64,000 bases of DNA from Bacillota bacterium (lineage in GTDB: Bacteria > Bacillota > Clostridia > Lachnospirales > Bianqueaceae), in NCBI GenBank assembly GCA_017620135.1, contig JAFZQZ010000081.1:20795-84794 (forward strand), written 5' to 3'. Positions 62,167 through 64,000 of this stretch are shown one piece after another; positions within the stretch are counted from its first letter, which is position 1; every line of letters begins with the position of its first letter. Both the position numbers and the translations under genes were made by a program. The notes beneath the pieces were generated by a model. It was not told the origin of the DNA. It made no database searches and worked only from the letters and a program-made list of their open reading frames with translations.

Positions 62167-62754
62167 TCAGGCGTTCTTTTTACGAAACAGATAATACCTT
62201 GGTCTTCTGTTTTCCGTATCTTCCTCAAGAACGAGAGAAGTTGTATAGAGAAAAAGCCCGTCCTCACGGATCTTTCCTTTTCTCCCGGGGATCGTATACT
62301 TGTTTTCTCTCCACGCGGGATCCATGACACCGAATTCTCCGTTATGATAACTGAAAGCAAACACATAATGACCGACATCCGACAGTGTCCCGATATGATC
62401 TTCCCTGTCTCCTCCGATATGCACGATCGCGGCGCCGCCGTCCCGAAGGCACTCCGCCAGCTCCCAGGTATTGTTGGAAAAGCGAAGATCCAGGTCATAC
62501 AGATCAGCGACGATAGGGCCAAGGATCTTCAAATTCGTACCGGGGTTCAGATTGGCTTTGTTTTCACATGAAAGGCGGACACCTTCCTCCAGAGAAAGAC
62601 TCTTCAGGGTCAGTCGGTCAACGACCATCGCCAGGGCACAGATCCCGCATCCGGAATCTTTGATGTTCCCGCTTTGTGCGCCTTTGGAATCCGGGTCACT
62701 GACATTGTTGGGATAGGGGATATCCGGATAATGATTCTGATTGATATACAGCAT
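62167..62754 (-). CDS. C39-like cysteine peptidase domain protein
   Basis: A 195-residue protein whose layout fits the papain-like C39 fold: Gln6 as oxyanion residue, catalytic Cys36 in DSGCGICALAM, His129 in VGHYVFAFSYHNG and Asp145 in VMDPAW. There is no signal peptide or transporter partner, unlike the bacteriocin-processing C39 domains fused to ABC transporters. Its substrate is unknown. It may be a cytosolic peptidase, a toxin-like effector, or an inactive binder. The ATG at 62754 follows AAGAAGG. Its TATAAT (minus strand, near 62795-62800) has a weak -35 partner. Confidence 0.8.
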   Translation of the reverse strand: MLYINQNHYPDIPYPNNVSDPDSKGAQSGNIKDSGCGICALAMVVDRLTLKSLSLEEGVRLSCENKANLNPGTNLKILGPIVADLYDLDLRFSNNTWELAECLRDGGAAIVHIGGDREDHIGTLSDVGHYVFAFSYHNGEFGVMDPAWRENKYTIPGRKGKIREDGLFLYTTSLVLEEDTENRRPRYYLFRKKNA

Positions 62755-62810
62755 GGTTTTCCTTCTTTCCTGTTAAAGAATGAATGATTTCACATTATAA
62801 CACAGGATTC

Positions 62811-62839
62811 TTGACGTTTCCAGCCGATTAGAGTAAAAT
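62811..62839 (+). promoter_or_regulatory. sigma-A promoter of rnfC
   Basis: TTGACG (62811-62816), 17 bp, TAAAAT (62834-62839), with an expected start near 62846 and a leader of about 36 nt before rnfC. Confidence 0.65.
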
Positions 62840-62881
62840 TAGAGATTATAGACTGGTAAACTATGCATACAGGGGTTTTGT

Positions 62882-64000
62882 ATGGATCTATCTCATTTGT
62901 TCAGGTCTCATTCTTTGCGGGCTCTTTCCTTTGAGGGAGGAGTGCGTCCGCCGGATGAGAAACAGTTTTCCCGGAAGCTTCCCATCGTGGATTTTATGGA
63001 TCCTCAGCAGGAAATGGTTTTTTCGATGCTGCAGCATCAGGGTGAACCATGTGTTCCTGTTGTAAAAGAAGGAGAAAAAGTATTCCGGGATCAGCTGATC
63101 GGAAGTCCCGATGGCCTCGGCGCACCTGTCTACAGCAGTGTTTCAGGGACGGTAAAGGCGATCGAGCCACGCCTACATCCCAATAGTCAGATGATCATGA
63201 GTGTCGTGATAGAAAATGATCATGTATATGAAACTCTGCCCGCGAAGTTCCCGCCTGCCAGCTTTATGGAACTCACGAAAAAAGAGATCCTCGAAAGGAT
63301 CCGGTATGCCGGGATCGTAGGAATGGGAGGAGACGGTTATCCCACGTATGAAAAGATCGTTTCCGCTATGGAAAAACCGATCGATCATGTCCTGCTCAAC
63401 GGATGTGAGTGTGAGCCCTATCTGAGTTCGGATTACCGGGTCATGCTAGAAGATTCCTGGCGTGTCGTCAACGGTCTGAAGATCGTTTTATCTCTTTTCC
63501 CGGAAGCAAAGGGGATCATCTGTATCGAGAACAATAAACCGGATGCTGTCCAAACGCTCGGAGAACATGTTCAGGATGACGAAAAGATCCGTATCTGTAC
63601 AATAAAAACCAAATATCCGTCCGGAGATGAAAAAGTACTGATCGAATCCGTTCTGCGCCGGCAGATACCGGCGGGAAAAAAGGCAGAGGATGCTTCCTGC
63701 GTCGTACTTAATATCGATACATCTGTAGCGATCTCCCGTGCGGTCACACAGGCCAGACCGCTGGAAAGAAGGATCATCACCATCGCGGGTGACTGTGTAC
63801 GAAATCCCGGCAACTATCGTGTACGGGTAGGAACGAGTTTCAGCGAATTGGTGAAACAGGTCGGCCCGCTGGCCAAAAGGCCCAGACGTGTGATCTACGG
63901 TGGTCCTATGATGGGAAATACAGTTGATTCTCTGGATTTCCCGGTCGTAAAAACCAGTTCCTGTATCCTCCTTCTTTCTTCCAAATCACCATCCCGCTCA
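62882..64000 (+). CDS. rnfC: electron transport complex subunit RnfC, 3' end outside window
   Basis: Cytosolic NADH/ferredoxin-handling subunit of the Rnf complex, which couples ferredoxin:NAD oxidoreduction to ion transport. The ATG at 62882 has only a weak AGGGG site. The frame stays open for 373 codons to the window edge, so the 4Fe-4S cysteine motifs are not seen. Visible family motifs are GMGGDGYPTYEKI near 143 (usually GMGGAGFPT), NGCECEPYLSSDYRVML near 177 and the C-terminal VIYGGPMMGN. RnfDGEAB should lie downstream. A PrdC-like paralogue is less likely. Confidence 0.88.
   Translation, partial: MDLSHLFRSHSLRALSFEGGVRPPDEKQFSRKLPIVDFMDPQQEMVFSMLQHQGEPCVPVVKEGEKVFRDQLIGSPDGLGAPVYSSVSGTVKAIEPRLHPNSQMIMSVVIENDHVYETLPAKFPPASFMELTKKEILERIRYAGIVGMGGDGYPTYEKIVSAMEKPIDHVLLNGCECEPYLSSDYRVMLEDSWRVVNGLKIVLSLFPEAKGIICIENNKPDAVQTLGEHVQDDEKIRICTIKTKYPSGDEKVLIESVLRRQIPAGKKAEDASCVVLNIDTSVAISRAVTQARPLERRIITIAGDCVRNPGNYRVRVGTSFSELVKQVGPLAKRPRRVIYGGPMMGNTVDSLDFPVVKTSSCILLLSSKSPSRS

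Overview
The window looks like a chromosomal segment of an anaerobic Bacillota (Clostridia-like) genome. Evidence: a perfect CIRCE operator ahead of hrcA-grpE-dnaK-dnaJ, ClpC, a SigH-type sigma factor behind mrnC-rlmB, a short HisG with HisZ, formate-THF ligase, a PPi-type phosphofructokinase and an RnfC subunit. A Lachnospiraceae-like origin is plausible but cannot be fixed from sequence alone. Base composition is near 50% GC. Strong SD sequences and sigma-A promoters with 16-18 bp spacers, mostly 17, recur. Coding is very dense: no gene-free stretch exceeds about 180 bp.

Layout. 1-1037 (-): DNA polymerase IV, cut by the window edge. 1.1-3.8 kb: rpsO with a structured leader, then pnp. 3.8-14.5 kb: one long operon, uppP-ftsK-fhs-folD-rimO-pgsA-cinA-recA, closed by a strong terminator. 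14.5-28.2 kb: uvrB-uvrA-clpC-radA-(membrane protein of unknown function)-purM-purN-purD-hemW. 28.2-33.1 kb: the heat-shock operon under CIRCE. 33.1-40.4 kb: prmA-rsmE-cysteine desulfurase-thiI-kinase-IMPase-GH13. 40.4-43.2 kb (-): a three-gene sugar cluster (two xylose-isomerase-like TIM barrels around a Gfo/Idh/MocA dehydrogenase) behind a promoter with a possible operator. 43.3-43.9 kb (-): an orphan Sfp-type phosphopantetheinyl transferase. 43.9-51.9 kb: the histidine operon hisZGDCBHAF(IE) with a YqeG-type HAD phosphatase at its end. 51.9-55.6 kb: efp, malQ, a tRNA-Thr (-) and PPi-type pfk. 55.5-57.8 kb (-): anmK and a serine hydrolase. 57.8-61.6 kb: tandem-GNAT protein, mrnC, rlmB, sigH-like, rluA-like. 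61.6-62.8 kb (-): a small P-loop NTPase and a cytosolic C39-like cysteine peptidase, both of unknown role. 62.9-64.0 kb: rnfC, cut by the right edge.

Most of the window is core metabolism and information processing: DNA repair (dinB, recA, uvrAB, radA), proteostasis (clpC, DnaK system), RNA maturation (pnp, rimO, thiI, rsmE, rlmB, mrnC, rluA), purine and histidine synthesis, one-carbon metabolism and glucan use. I found no CRISPR array, insertion sequence, prophage or toxin-antitoxin pair, and no clear previously undescribed defence or biosynthetic system. The best leads are the rpsO leader with two competing stems, the overlapping divergent promoters at 57.8 kb, the missing histidinol-phosphatase with a HAD phosphatase in the his operon, and the unannotated genes at 23.3, 61.6 and 62.2 kb.
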